64,000 nt of DNA, from positions 496,001-560,000 of the forward strand of contig NC_015948.1 in the NCBI RefSeq assembly GCF_000223905.1, written 5' to 3'. Under the pieces are notes generated by a model, which was not told where the DNA came from, made no database searches, and saw nothing but the letters and a program-made list of their open reading frames with translations. The position numbers and the translations under genes are program-made. The stretch comes from Haloarcula hispanica ATCC 33960. GTDB lineage: Archaea; Halobacteriota; Halobacteria; Halobacteriales; Haloarculaceae. Below, piece by piece: positions 8,732 to 17,579 of this stretch; position 1 is the first letter of the stretch; each line of letters begins with the position of its first letter.

Positions 8732-10188
8732 CCGCCACCACCTCCGGCGGCCGCGCCAGTCGCACCGCCTTCGGCACCCTCGCTCTGTGGGTCGATAGCG
8801 TCACGAATCCCGTCGCTGAATGCGTTGAAGCCGGTGACAACCAGCGTAATCAGGATACCCGGGATGAGCGAGATGTGCCAGGACTGACTGGCGATGTACT
8901 GTTGTCCGATGTTGATCGCCCGCCCCCACTCAGGAGTCGGGGCGGTGATCCCGAGTCCGAGGAACGAGAGTGCAGAGACGGAAATAATCACGCCACCGAG
9001 CGTCAGGGAGGCGTAAACCAGGAGATAACCGAGGATATACGGTGCCATATGTTTCCGCATAATCACAGTGGGTCGCTGGCCGTAACTCTTTGCCGCGTCG
9101 ACCCACTCCTGTTCACCGACCTGTAGTGCAGGGCCACGGACCGCTCGCCACAGCCCCGGCCAGCGTATCAACGCGAACAGGAGGATGAACAGCATGGCCC
9201 CGCTGTATAGCTCTGCTATCCAGTGGTTCCTGAACACCACCGTCGCAAGAATCACCAGCAGCAATGCTGGCATTGCCTGGACGGAGTCGCTGGTCAGCAC
9301 CACGATGAGGTCAGTCACCCCCTTGTAGTAGGCGGTAACTAATGCCAGCGTCGTTGCGATAAAGCCCGCAATCGCCATCGACCCGAGCCCGATGAACAGT
9401 GACACCCGTGCGCCGAACGCGAGGAAGGTGAACAGGTCCTTGCCGCTGACGAGCGTTCCGACAGGGTGGAACCGCCCGAAGTCGTCGTAACTCCAGACTC
9501 CGACGTTGCTGTCCCCGCTACCGCGGGAAGCGGAACCGAGGTTCGCTTCACCGATGGTAATTGTTTCGACCGTCTCCGTGTCCTCGTCGTAGTACTTCAT
9601 ATCGTGGGAGTACGGTCCCTCGATATTCTCTTCGGCCGTGGTTGGGCCGACAACGGGCGCGAACGCGGCCATCGTGACGAAGAAGACGACGACAGTGAGC
9701 CCGAACAGGCCCCAGTAGTGGCTTCGGAGTCGGTCGATGACGTCGTCAGTCGGCGTCCAGTCAGCAGCGCGGTAGTGCCGACGGAAAAGGACGTAGCCGT
9801 ACCACAGCCAGCCTAGCAACGCTGCAACGTATGCATACACAAGCAGGAAGCGGATGAGCCACGCGTATTTCGGCTCAAGGCCGAGGAAGGTCCCCTGCCA
9901 GGCGCTCCCGTCGTAATACCCTCGGTTGGGTACCAGTTCCCGGCTCAACAGATGCGGCAGTTCGCTGAAGAAGGCTGACGCACTGGCGAACGCCTCGGCG
10001 CCGGGTGCTCCCGGGAGCAACCCGAGTCCGGCGCCTATCGCGCCAAGCAGCCCATCGAGGTATGTCGGTCCTTCAAGCAGCAACAGGATACAGAGTCCTG
10101 CTCCCCACAGTAGTGCCGGTCTGGGGTGTGCCCTGAGTCGGTCCTTCAACGGCTGATCGATGTCATCGGTGAGTTCTGTTTCCATCAT
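8728..10188 (-). CDS. ABC transporter permease (DppC/OppC type), long N-terminus
   Basis: Inner-membrane permease of the importer, 486 residues against about 300 for bacterial DppC. The C-terminal 270 residues are the binding-protein-dependent permease domain, with the EAA-type coupling loop EWVDAAKSYGQRPTVIMRKH. The first about 190 residues add further membrane segments (LLWGAGLCILLLL, IRFLLVYAYVAALLGWLWYGY, GLFGLTVVVFFVTMAAFAP) and loops, so the protein probably has extra helices. Two ATGs are possible at 10186-10188 and 10183-10185. It overlaps both neighbours by 4 bases. Confidence 0.92.
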   Translation of the reverse strand: MMETELTDDIDQPLKDRLRAHPRPALLWGAGLCILLLLEGPTYLDGLLGAIGAGLGLLPGAPGAEAFASASAFFSELPHLLSRELVPNRGYYDGSAWQGTFLGLEPKYAWLIRFLLVYAYVAALLGWLWYGYVLFRRHYRAADWTPTDDVIDRLRSHYWGLFGLTVVVFFVTMAAFAPVVGPTTAEENIEGPYSHDMKYYDEDTETVETITIGEANLGSASRGSGDSNVGVWSYDDFGRFHPVGTLVSGKDLFTFLAFGARVSLFIGLGSMAIAGFIATTLALVTAYYKGVTDLIVVLTSDSVQAMPALLLVILATVVFRNHWIAELYSGAMLFILLFALIRWPGLWRAVRGPALQVGEQEWVDAAKSYGQRPTVIMRKHMAPYILGYLLVYASLTLGGVIISVSALSFLGLGITAPTPEWGRAINIGQQYIASQSWHISLIPGILITLVVTGFNAFSDGIRDAIDPQSEGAEGGATGAAAGGGGG

Positions 10189-11225
10189 CCGTCGTACCCC
10201 ACACGCGGGTCGATAATCGTGTACGCGAAGTCCTGTACGATATTCAGGCCGACAATAAGCAGGATGAACAGGTACATCAGCGTCCCGACAAGCGGGAGGT
10301 CACCCTGCTTTGCCGCCTTGACGAACAGCAGGCCGATACCGTTGATAGAGAAGACAGTCTCGACGAGCACTGATCCGCCGATCAGGATGAACGCTTCCGC
10401 AGTGATGACCGGCACGAGCGGAATCAGGGCGTTCCGGAAGATGTGCTTCCACACCAGCACTCGCGGTGAGACGCCTTTGGCCTTGGCCGTTTCGACGTAC
10501 TTCGAGTTGATTGTCTCAAGGACGGCGGTTCGGCCGATACGCATCTCTGTGCCCATCGACGCGGACCCGAGCACCAGTGCGGGCGGCAGTATCTGTTTTG
10601 TCGCTTTCGCCAGATTTGTCCATGCCTGCCCGGGATCAGTTATCAATCTCGTCGGGCTCCTGAGCACGGCGAGGTTCGGAGAGGTCACGACATTGGTCTC
10701 CACGATGAAGCTGGTCCAGCTGAACCCGAACAGCTGCTCTGTCTGTGAAAGCACCGTAACCAGAATCACCGCAAGCCAGAAGTTCGGCATCGCTCGCCAG
10801 ACAATTCCACCGAAGGAGGCGAAGTAGTCAGAGAACGTATTGGGATTCAGGCCGGCGTAGAAGCCGAGTGGAATTCCGATTCCGAGGGCGATCAGGACCG
10901 CCCAGAACCCGAGCCAGATCGTCCGTGGGGCATAGCTGATGATGAGGTCGATGGCCGGCGTTCCGGAGTTGACGACCCACGATTGGCCCAGATCAAACAG
11001 GAACAGATTACCCATGAAATCGAAGTACTGCTCCCAGAGGGGCTCGTTCAATCCCAATCGTTGCTCGATCTGTCGAATCGCACGCGCATCGCCTTGCGGT
11101 CCGAGGATCGCTGCCGCGGGGCTAAGCGGCCCCAGCCGGATGATTGCAAACGTTACTGTCGTCCCGAAAATGATAACGGGGATTGACAGAGCCACACGCT
11201 TGAACAGGTATGTGAAGCGGCTCAT
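10185..11225 (-). CDS. ABC transporter permease (DppB/OppB type)
   Basis: 346-residue membrane permease. It begins with a cytosolic MSRFTYLFKR and a first membrane helix, followed by a long external loop (the DppB type) and the core permease segment with coupling loop YVETAKAKGVSPRVLVWKH. The partner DppC gene starts in an ATGA overlap with its stop. The gene is 111 bases downstream of the solute-binding protein gene on the same strand, so the five genes form one operon read right to left. Confidence 0.94.
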   Translation of the reverse strand: MSRFTYLFKRVALSIPVIIFGTTVTFAIIRLGPLSPAAAILGPQGDARAIRQIEQRLGLNEPLWEQYFDFMGNLFLFDLGQSWVVNSGTPAIDLIISYAPRTIWLGFWAVLIALGIGIPLGFYAGLNPNTFSDYFASFGGIVWRAMPNFWLAVILVTVLSQTEQLFGFSWTSFIVETNVVTSPNLAVLRSPTRLITDPGQAWTNLAKATKQILPPALVLGSASMGTEMRIGRTAVLETINSKYVETAKAKGVSPRVLVWKHIFRNALIPLVPVITAEAFILIGGSVLVETVFSINGIGLLFVKAAKQGDLPLVGTLMYLFILLIVGLNIVQDFAYTIIDPRVGYDG

Positions 11226-11336
11226 GGCTTGTCTTGTCTCGGTTGTACGGGTATTTGTGAGTTCATAATCTTTGAGGGCTGCGAACTTGGTACCGTCACC
11301 GGGTATGACGGAAACGAAACGCTAGCGGGAGCGGGA

Positions 11337-13205
11337 CTACTCTCTCTCTCCGAGAGACACAGTGTTCATCTTCTGGCGGCTCGGCCCCATCCCAGCCGGC
11401 GGGGTAAAGTCGACGTGGTCGTACCAGAACAGCTCCCTCAGTTCGTGATACACCGGCAGCATTGCGACGTCTTCCCAGTTCGCGTTCTCCAGTTTGATGT
11501 ACGCGTCGTTCCGGGCGGCCTGGTCTTCTTCTGTCGGTGCCGGGTTATCGCTGAGCGACTGGTATGCCTCCTCTGCCTGCTGTGCGGCGTCGCCGTTCTC
11601 CGGCTGCCAGTTGACGTAGGAAATCGGGAAGTCGAGGCTCGTATCGGTCTGTGGCGGGTTCAGCAGCTGGAGGAAGTTGTCCGGGGCGGGCCAGTCGGCG
11701 ACCCAGCCAAGCGAGTACATCTCTAGCTCGCCGTTGCGGCCACGTTCGAGCAGCGTGTTGAACGGCGCCTGATTGACTTCGAGGTCGATGTAGACGCTCT
11801 GAAGCTGGTCCCGGAGGATGCTTGCCGTTTCGCTCCAGACACCGGACTCGTAGATCGTCAGCTCGATGGCGACACGCTCGTTTTCGCCGTAGCCGGCCTC
11901 TTCCATCACCGAACGGGCCTGGCCGAGCTGGCTGTCGTCGTAGCCGTACGGGTACTCGTTTTCGGCGCGGTCGTTGTAGTTCTGGGCACCGCCGGGGAAG
12001 ATGGACTTCGGCGTGAAATTGTACGCGGGCTCGCCGCGCTGCTTGAAGACCTGCTCGACAACGGTGTGCTGGTTCATCGCGTACGCGACCGCCTGACGGA
12101 CGGGCTTGGGCACGTTGGCCATGTTAAATCCGAGGTAGAACACACCGATGGTCGACACACCGGAGTAGTTGGCCGTCGCGCCGTTACGCAACTCGCCGTA
12201 GGTCCCGATCTGACGACCCTGGTCGTCTTCTTCCTCAACGGATACCTTCCCGGGGTCGTACTGCGCCGTGGGCAACTCGAAGATGTCGGCATTGCGGTTC
12301 ATCGCGTAGTTGTAATTGGCCGAATCGCTCTCGATGACCGCAAAGTGGACGCCGTCGACGCTCGGGCTCTCGCCGTAGTAGTCGTCGTATGCGCCGACTC
12401 TGGCTTCAGTTCCGGAGTCCCATGTATCGAACTCGAAGGGGCCGTTCCCGATGGGGTTCGAACTGGAGAACTCGGCCTGGGTCATCTCGCCGTCGTACCC
12501 TTCGATGTCGCCAACCAGGCCCTCGGGAACCGGTGAGAAGGAGGAGTACGCGAGCATCTCCAGCGTGGAGGCGAACGGTGCGTCTAGCTGGATCTCGAGC
12601 GTTGTTTCGTCAACGGCCGTGACGCCGAGTGTCCCGGGCTTGTACACTTCCTGTTCTTCGCCGTCGACCGTCTCGGTCGTCGTTTCGTGTGTGACGCCCA
12701 GCGAGTCCAGAACGAAGTAGGCACGACTGGAGTTGTCAGATGCAGTCAGCCGCTCGAACGCGTAGGCGAAGTCACTGGCGGTTACGGTGTCTCCGTTGTG
12801 GAAGGTCGCGTCCTTCAACTGGAACGTATAGGTCGTGAAGTCGTCGGATACCTCGTAATCCGCAGCCATAAGCCCCTCTACAGCAGGCTGGCTGTTGGGA
12901 TAGTTCATCAGCGGGTCGAACATCTGCTGGATGACAATCCCCGACTGGGTGTCGGTCGCCTCGATCGGGTCCATCGTCGTCATCGTCCCCGTATTGACTC
13001 GCCAGAGGTCACCGTCCTCTTTCAGGTCGGTCCCGACATCGCCCCCACTGCTGTCCGTCGAGTCCATACCGTCTCCGGTCCCCGCCTCGTCCTCAGTTCC
13101 GTCACTGTCACTATCACTTGAACATCCTGCCAGTGCTGCGGCGGCCGCAGCACTGCCCGTCGCTTTCAGAAACGATCGACGCTCCATGCTACTTGAACGT
13201 GGCAT
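11337..13205 (-). CDS. ABC transporter solute-binding lipoprotein (SBP family 5, DppA/OppA type)
   Basis: 622-residue extracellular substrate-binding protein of the peptide/opine/nickel family. The N terminus carries a twin-arginine signal (ERRSFLKATG) and lipobox LAGC, so it is exported folded by Tat and lipid-anchored. The mature part starts with a Ser/Asp/Glu linker. The family core is visible in segments such as DPLMNYPNSQP and the ATY/FHNGDTVTASDFAYAFERL motif. Substrate is unknown; dipeptides or oligopeptides are most likely from the family. Start at 13205 is supported by a TATA box centred 26 bases upstream; a second possible start is MERRSF at 13187. Confidence 0.94.
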   Translation of the reverse strand: MPRSSSMERRSFLKATGSAAAAAALAGCSSDSDSDGTEDEAGTGDGMDSTDSSGGDVGTDLKEDGDLWRVNTGTMTTMDPIEATDTQSGIVIQQMFDPLMNYPNSQPAVEGLMAADYEVSDDFTTYTFQLKDATFHNGDTVTASDFAYAFERLTASDNSSRAYFVLDSLGVTHETTTETVDGEEQEVYKPGTLGVTAVDETTLEIQLDAPFASTLEMLAYSSFSPVPEGLVGDIEGYDGEMTQAEFSSSNPIGNGPFEFDTWDSGTEARVGAYDDYYGESPSVDGVHFAVIESDSANYNYAMNRNADIFELPTAQYDPGKVSVEEEDDQGRQIGTYGELRNGATANYSGVSTIGVFYLGFNMANVPKPVRQAVAYAMNQHTVVEQVFKQRGEPAYNFTPKSIFPGGAQNYNDRAENEYPYGYDDSQLGQARSVMEEAGYGENERVAIELTIYESGVWSETASILRDQLQSVYIDLEVNQAPFNTLLERGRNGELEMYSLGWVADWPAPDNFLQLLNPPQTDTSLDFPISYVNWQPENGDAAQQAEEAYQSLSDNPAPTEEDQAARNDAYIKLENANWEDVAMLPVYHELRELFWYDHVDFTPPAGMGPSRQKMNTVSLGERE

Positions 13206-13227
13206 ATTGATACCCAAATTGCCCCCC

Positions 13228-13234
13228 ATAAATA
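13228..13234 (-). promoter_or_regulatory. TATA box of the ABC importer operon (leaderless)
   Basis: The minus strand reads TATTTAT, centred about 26 bases before the ATG at 13205, the spacing expected for a leaderless haloarchaeal transcript. The 13240-13310 stretch further upstream is AT-rich and may hold regulator sites. Confidence 0.5.
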
Positions 13235-13455
13235 GAAGTTATGTCATACAGTAGCTTGAAATATTAAACTGCTTGCATCAAGAAATTCAGTTTATTATCT
13301 ATAGTAATCTTACATGATATATCCTGTGGTGGCTGTTTTCTGGGGGCGGAGATTCACCCCCGCAGAACCGAGTTTTCGGTGTCTCTGACCGCGCGCACGG
13401 GAGACCACCGTGGACTGATAGGTGGCAGTAACGGCTGTCGCTATCAGAAACTGCG

Positions 13456-13797
13456 CTACCAGTCGACGGAGAGTGACCCGTCGCCGTTCGGGTCTGGGGC
13501 GATCTCTTCGTTCGTTCGCCGGTCGATGACGTGGATGATGCCCCGGTCTTTCTTCGCCGGGCAGGCCTCCGCGGCCGCGACATTGTGATCGAGGTCCTCC
13601 TCGTCGATGAAGTAAGTCTCGGGCTTGGCGATGCCGGTGTCGAGGTCGAGCGTCCAGTTGCGCGACTTCTCGGCGCACTTGCCCGCGCCGAAGCACTTGT
13701 TGGCCTCGAAGATGATCTTGTAGGGCTTCTCCTCGACCGGGGGACCGTCCTGTTCGCCGAACTCGCTCGGGTCGACGTGGTCGTCCGCGTCTGCCAT
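13456..13797 (-). CDS. Single-cluster ferredoxin of the P450-type [3Fe-4S] class
   Basis: A 113-residue acidic ferredoxin. The cluster motif has Cys35 and Cys41 in CFGAGKC, and Cys79 in ACP. The residue normally a second cysteine in four-iron ferredoxins (position 38) is Ala. With only three cysteines the expected cluster is [3Fe-4S], the pattern (CxGAGxC...CP) typical of ferredoxins that donate electrons to cytochromes P450. A P450 is encoded at 24187-25563, about 10 kb away. The pairing is inference. About 35 residues before the cluster and 30 after it are extra relative to actinobacterial P450 ferredoxins. Confidence 0.85.
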   Translation of the reverse strand: MADADDHVDPSEFGEQDGPPVEEKPYKIIFEANKCFGAGKCAEKSRNWTLDLDTGIAKPETYFIDEEDLDHNVAAAEACPAKKDRGIIHVIDRRTNEEIAPDPNGDGSLSVDW

Positions 13798-13854
13798 TAC
13801 GCCCCGTTCGAGGCGGACCGCCTTTCGATTGTCGGTCTCGGCCGCGTTCGCCCG

Positions 13855-14640
13855 CTACGTCTCATCCGTCGACACGACCTCGACGAGGTCCCCGACGGCG
13901 AGGTCCGCACCGCGGTCGCCCTCGGGAACGCGGGCGATGAGCATCAGGGTGTAGAAGTGATCGAAGGCGTCCCGGTCAGCCCACTCCGGAAACGTCTCTC
14001 GCCGGCGTTCGATGAACCGCTCCCGGAACTCCGGGGTTTCCCTACCGGTGTCAGGGTCCCGCTGGGGGACGACACAGCGACCGCAAGGTGTCACCCCTTC
14101 GAAGCGGACGCCGCCGGCCCGGAAGGCAGGAGCGTCCGTACCGACGAAGCGGTCCTCCCAGAACGCCGGAACGCCGCCGATTTCGACGTTCGCGCGGAGC
14201 CGCCGTCGCAGCCCTTCGACGGTCACGTCGTCGAACCACGATGCCACGGTCTCAAGCGTCGCAGTGCTGATGACCGACGGGCCCATCTCCCGCCGGTCGA
14301 CGTATCCGAGCGTCTCGTCGCGCTCGACGGTCAGGTCCACGTCGAAAAACGCGCTGAGCCATTCGGCTGCTCGGGCGCGGTCATCCGCATCCCGGAGTTC
14401 GAACGACACGCTATCGCCGTCAGTGGTGACCGACAGCGTTCCCGTTCCGGTGTCGTAGCTGGTGTCGATGTCGTGGACGCGGTCGGTCCGCTTCCCGTTG
14501 ACCACGTCGCCGTCGGCGTCGAACATGGCGAACTCGCGGTCGTGCGCCAGCGTCCCGCCCGGGCGGATCGATACAGAGTCGCAGTCCATGCCGTCCAGTG
14601 CCTTGACGGGGTAGACGGTGAGTCGCTCGACGTGTGCCAC
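13855..14640 (-). CDS. MOSC domain protein (mARC/YcbX-like)
   Basis: 261-residue protein with an N-terminal MOSC beta-barrel followed by a MOSC domain. The characteristic C-terminal segment TPCGRCVVPQRDPDTG matches the motif of mARC/YcbX N-hydroxylated-substrate reductases, where a cysteine of this region holds the molybdenum cofactor. The family reduces N-hydroxylated or N-oxide substrates using electrons from a reductase or ferredoxin. The nearby ferredoxin (13456-13797) is convergent in sense and 58 bases downstream on the same strand, so they may form a transcript. Assignment to family good; substrate unknown. Confidence 0.87.
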   Translation of the reverse strand: MAHVERLTVYPVKALDGMDCDSVSIRPGGTLAHDREFAMFDADGDVVNGKRTDRVHDIDTSYDTGTGTLSVTTDGDSVSFELRDADDRARAAEWLSAFFDVDLTVERDETLGYVDRREMGPSVISTATLETVASWFDDVTVEGLRRRLRANVEIGGVPAFWEDRFVGTDAPAFRAGGVRFEGVTPCGRCVVPQRDPDTGRETPEFRERFIERRRETFPEWADRDAFDHFYTLMLIARVPEGDRGADLAVGDLVEVVSTDET

Positions 14641-14679
14641 TATCGGTTGCTCGCTCGGAACAACGAAAACGTTGTGTGG

Positions 14680-15228
14680 TTACCGGTGAATCTCGACGGA
14701 TTCGAGCAGCATCTCCTCGGTCGGCGCGTCGTTGCGGTCGGTGTCGACGCTGCCGATGGATTCGACGACCTCCATCCCGTCGATGACTTTCCCGAAGACG
14801 GCGTGTTTGCCGTCGAGGTGGGGCTGGGCGTCGAGCGTGATGAAGAACTGCGAGCCGTTGGTGTTCGGGCCGCTGTTGGCCATGCTGAGGACGCCCGGGC
14901 CGTCGTGACTGAGTTCGTCGTGGAACTCGTCGTCGAAGGAGTAACCAGGGCCGCCGCGGCCGGTGCCGGTCGGGTCGCCCATCTGGATCATGAAGTCCTC
15001 GATGATGCGGTGGATGTCGATGTCGGTGTACAGTGGGTCGATGCGCTTCTCGCCGGATTCGGGGTCTTCCCACGCACCGGTCCCCGGACCGACTTCGGTC
15101 CCGTCGTAGTCGTCGGCACCCTCGGCCAGGCCGACGAAGTTCTCGACGGTGGTCGGTACGCGCTCGTCGTACAGTTCAACTTCGATCTCGCCCTCTGTCG
15201 TGTGGAGGGTCGCAGTCAGGTCACTCAT
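14680..15228 (-). CDS. Peptidyl-prolyl cis-trans isomerase, cyclophilin type
   Basis: 182-residue cyclophilin that assists folding by isomerising peptidyl-proline bonds. The start [15 protein letters not shown] is the standard N terminus (no signal), and the fold's core includes FHRII-like segment [16 protein letters not shown] and the cyclophilin [16 protein letters not shown] active-site region. It contains an acidic insert ([15 protein letters not shown]) that is absent in short bacterial cyclophilins. The start at 15226-15228 was chosen because the upstream open frame is Arg-rich and unrelated. Probably cytoplasmic. Confidence 0.93.
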   Translation of the reverse strand: MSDLTATLHTTEGEIEVELYDERVPTTVENFVGLAEGADDYDGTEVGPGTGAWEDPESGEKRIDPLYTDIDIHRIIEDFMIQMGDPTGTGRGGPGYSFDDEFHDELSHDGPGVLSMANSGPNTNGSQFFITLDAQPHLDGKHAVFGKVIDGMEVVESIGSVDTDRNDAPTEEMLLESVEIHR

Positions 15229-15394
15229 ACTCAATCGGAGGGAAGCCCGGCAGAAAAGCTTGCCCACTGACCGAGAGTTCAAGTACCGATACGAGGCCAT
15301 CGCCGCCATGATCTGAGTAGCCGTCGCGTGGCGGGTCGCGGGAGCCCGACACGTCGCCACGCGAGCGGGAGTGTCGGCTGTTCGCTATTCCGGG

Positions 15395-16327
15395 CTACGG
15401 CAGGTGTGACAGTAGCAGCTTCGACACCTGCTCGGGGGCGTCGAACTGAACCCAGTGGCTCGCCGCCGGGAGCCGCTTGACTCGACAGTCCGGGACCCAC
15501 TCGTCGAGGTCCTCAGTCAGGGCGAGCGAGAGCGCGTCGTCCTGAACACCCCAGATAAGGAGCGTCGACGCTGTCACCGGCTGGTCGCCGATGCCGCCTG
15601 CTGTGAGCGTCAGCTTTGCGTTCCGTCGGCCGAGTGCCCGGTAGTAGTTGACTGCGGCCGTGCGCGCGCCCGGCTGCCCGAGCGCCCGCTTGTACCGCGT
15701 CACGTCGGTATCGGTGAAGGCGTCGGGGCGGGTCGGCCCGTCAGCGAGGATGCGCTCCAGCACGGTGCAATCCTTCCAGCGGAGGCTGGCCTCGGGAAGG
15801 ACGGGAAGCTGAAAGAACAGCACGTACCAGGACCGCAGAACCTGGTCGAACGAGCGGCGGAGCTCTCGCTCGTACGCCGACGGGTGGGGTGCATTCAGGA
15901 CCGCTAGCTGGTCGACGATATCGGGACGGTCGATGGCGGTCTGCCAGGCGATGACGCCGCCCCAGTCGTGCCCAACAATGTGGGCCTGTTCGCGGTCGAA
16001 CGCCGAAACGAGACCCGCGACGTCGGCGACCAGCTCGTCGATGTGATACGCGGCGACGCCGTTGGGCTTGTCGGAGTGATTGTACCCCCGGAGGTCCGGC
16101 GCGACCACGCGGTAGCCGGCGTCGGCGAGCGCCGGGATCTGGTGTTTCCATGCGTACCAGAACTCCGGAAAGCCGTGCAACAAGACGACGAGGTCGCCGT
16201 CCGGCGGCCCAGCGGTCACGGTGTGGAGCCTGATACCGTTGGTGTCGACCAGCTCGTGGACGCCGGGTGTTTCTGATGCGGGTACTGTCCACGCAGTGCT
16301 GTCGCGAGCGCTGGCGTGTTGTCCCAT
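15395..16327 (-). CDS. Alpha/beta hydrolase, epoxide-hydrolase-like
   Basis: 310-residue alpha/beta hydrolase. The oxyanion region HGFPEFWYAW and the nucleophile elbow GHDWGG (nucleophile Asp) match epoxide hydrolases and haloalkane dehalogenases. The C-terminal histidine of the triad lies in AASHWVQFD, near the end. The acid residue is likely in WGVQDDALS. A cap domain containing a Trp-rich loop lies between. It is monocistronic. The substrate is unknown. The start MGQHASARDS at 16325-16327 is preferred over the GTG nine bases upstream. Confidence 0.88.
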   Translation of the reverse strand: MGQHASARDSTAWTVPASETPGVHELVDTNGIRLHTVTAGPPDGDLVVLLHGFPEFWYAWKHQIPALADAGYRVVAPDLRGYNHSDKPNGVAAYHIDELVADVAGLVSAFDREQAHIVGHDWGGVIAWQTAIDRPDIVDQLAVLNAPHPSAYERELRRSFDQVLRSWYVLFFQLPVLPEASLRWKDCTVLERILADGPTRPDAFTDTDVTRYKRALGQPGARTAAVNYYRALGRRNAKLTLTAGGIGDQPVTASTLLIWGVQDDALSLALTEDLDEWVPDCRVKRLPAASHWVQFDAPEQVSKLLLSHLP

Positions 16328-16384
16328 TAGAATCACTTCGACCGCTCGGTAGAAGTGGGTTCCGCTCCGTACCCCGTCGCCGGA

Positions 16385-17470
16385 TTAGAAGGCCCGGAGG
16401 TCGTCGAGTATCTCCGCTGCGCTGCCGTCGGCAATCGCTTCACGGGCCTGTTCGAGGCCGTCCTGAATACTGTTGGCGTCCTCGCGGGCGTAAATGCGGA
16501 GGGCGGCGTTGAGCGCGACAGCGTCGGCGAAGCCGTCCTCGCGCTCGCCGGCCAGCACGGCCTCGGTTATCGCCGCCGACTCTTCGGCTATGTCGTCGAC
16601 CTGCAGGTCCTCGCTTTCGATGTCCATTCCGTACTCGCCGGTACGGATTTCGAAGTCCGCGATGTCCTCGTCGTCGGACTCCTCGCCGGTGACGGGCCAT
16701 TCGGCCACGACCGTCTCGCCGGGGCGAACGTCGTCGTAGCCTTCCATTCCCTGGAAGAACAGGGCACGCTCGACGCTGCTGGTTTCAGATCGTGCGAGCG
16801 TTCGGACCATCTTCTTCGCGAAGGCCAGATGGTAGAAGCTGCCGAGATGTACGCTGGCGTTGGCCGGGTTCGCGAGCGTCTCGACGGTGTTGACGAAGGT
16901 CCGGACACCCATGTTGTCGCGGCGCTCGAACAGGGCGTCGATGCCGGGATTGAACGCCGGCTGGTAGTAGAAGCCGAAGCCGACCTCGTCGACCATATCG
17001 GCGCTTTCGCTCGGTTCAATCTCCGTTCGGACGCCCAGTTCGTCCAGAACGTGTTTGTAGGCGTCCTGTTTCTGCGTGGGGACGCGGTCGCCGGAGTGAA
17101 CGACAACGGGCGTGCCCGCGGCGGCGGCGACGACGCCCGCGGCGACGCCAAGAATCGCGGACCGACCTTTGCCGTCGTAGTTGGCCCCGCAGTCGACCGG
17201 GTCAGCGTCCGGAGCGGCTGTCTCGACCGATTCCTCGGACATCACGTCGACATAGGCAGCCAGTTCCTCTGGGGTGTTGCGCTTCCAGCGGTTGGCGAGC
17301 CAGAACGCGCCGAGCGTCGTGTGGTCGGGTTCGTCGCCGAGGATGCGTCGGAACGCCTCCCGGGCCTGCGTGCGGGACATATCGTCGGCCGATTTGTGAC
17401 CGGAGCCGACGACTTCCGTCATGAGTCGTTTGAGCGGCCATTCGCCGTACTCCCGGGTCGCTTGCGCCAT
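16385..17470 (-). CDS. TrpD-like phosphoribosyltransferase (glycosyltransferase family 3) with altered PRPP site
   Basis: 361-residue protein with the TrpD/NP fold: N-terminal helical domain with LKRLMTEVVGSG, then the large alpha/beta domain. In true anthranilate phosphoribosyltransferase the PRPP-binding loop reads GTGGD followed by NIST; here the matching stretch is CGANYDGKGRSAI, so the substrate is probably different from anthranilate. It is transcribed divergently from ahbAB. Such TrpD-like paralogues are annotated as TrpD2/YbiB in other organisms, some binding nucleic acid rather than PRPP. Confidence 0.8.
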   Translation of the reverse strand: MAQATREYGEWPLKRLMTEVVGSGHKSADDMSRTQAREAFRRILGDEPDHTTLGAFWLANRWKRNTPEELAAYVDVMSEESVETAAPDADPVDCGANYDGKGRSAILGVAAGVVAAAAGTPVVVHSGDRVPTQKQDAYKHVLDELGVRTEIEPSESADMVDEVGFGFYYQPAFNPGIDALFERRDNMGVRTFVNTVETLANPANASVHLGSFYHLAFAKKMVRTLARSETSSVERALFFQGMEGYDDVRPGETVVAEWPVTGEESDDEDIADFEIRTGEYGMDIESEDLQVDDIAEESAAITEAVLAGEREDGFADAVALNAALRIYAREDANSIQDGLEQAREAIADGSAAEILDDLRAF

Positions 17471-17579
17471 GGAAACGTGTTCGGGCCAGAGTTCAAAAGC
17501 CCCTGCGTTTCGTTCTCAATTTGCGGGAACTGGCTGCGGTCCCGAAAGGGATACACCATTACACTCCTAACCGAATACA

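Noticed and set aside
13531..15270. 579-codon open frame on the plus strand over ferredoxin, MOSC and cyclophilin genes
   Set aside because: Antisense to conserved genes; low-complexity Val/Asp/Glu-rich translation.
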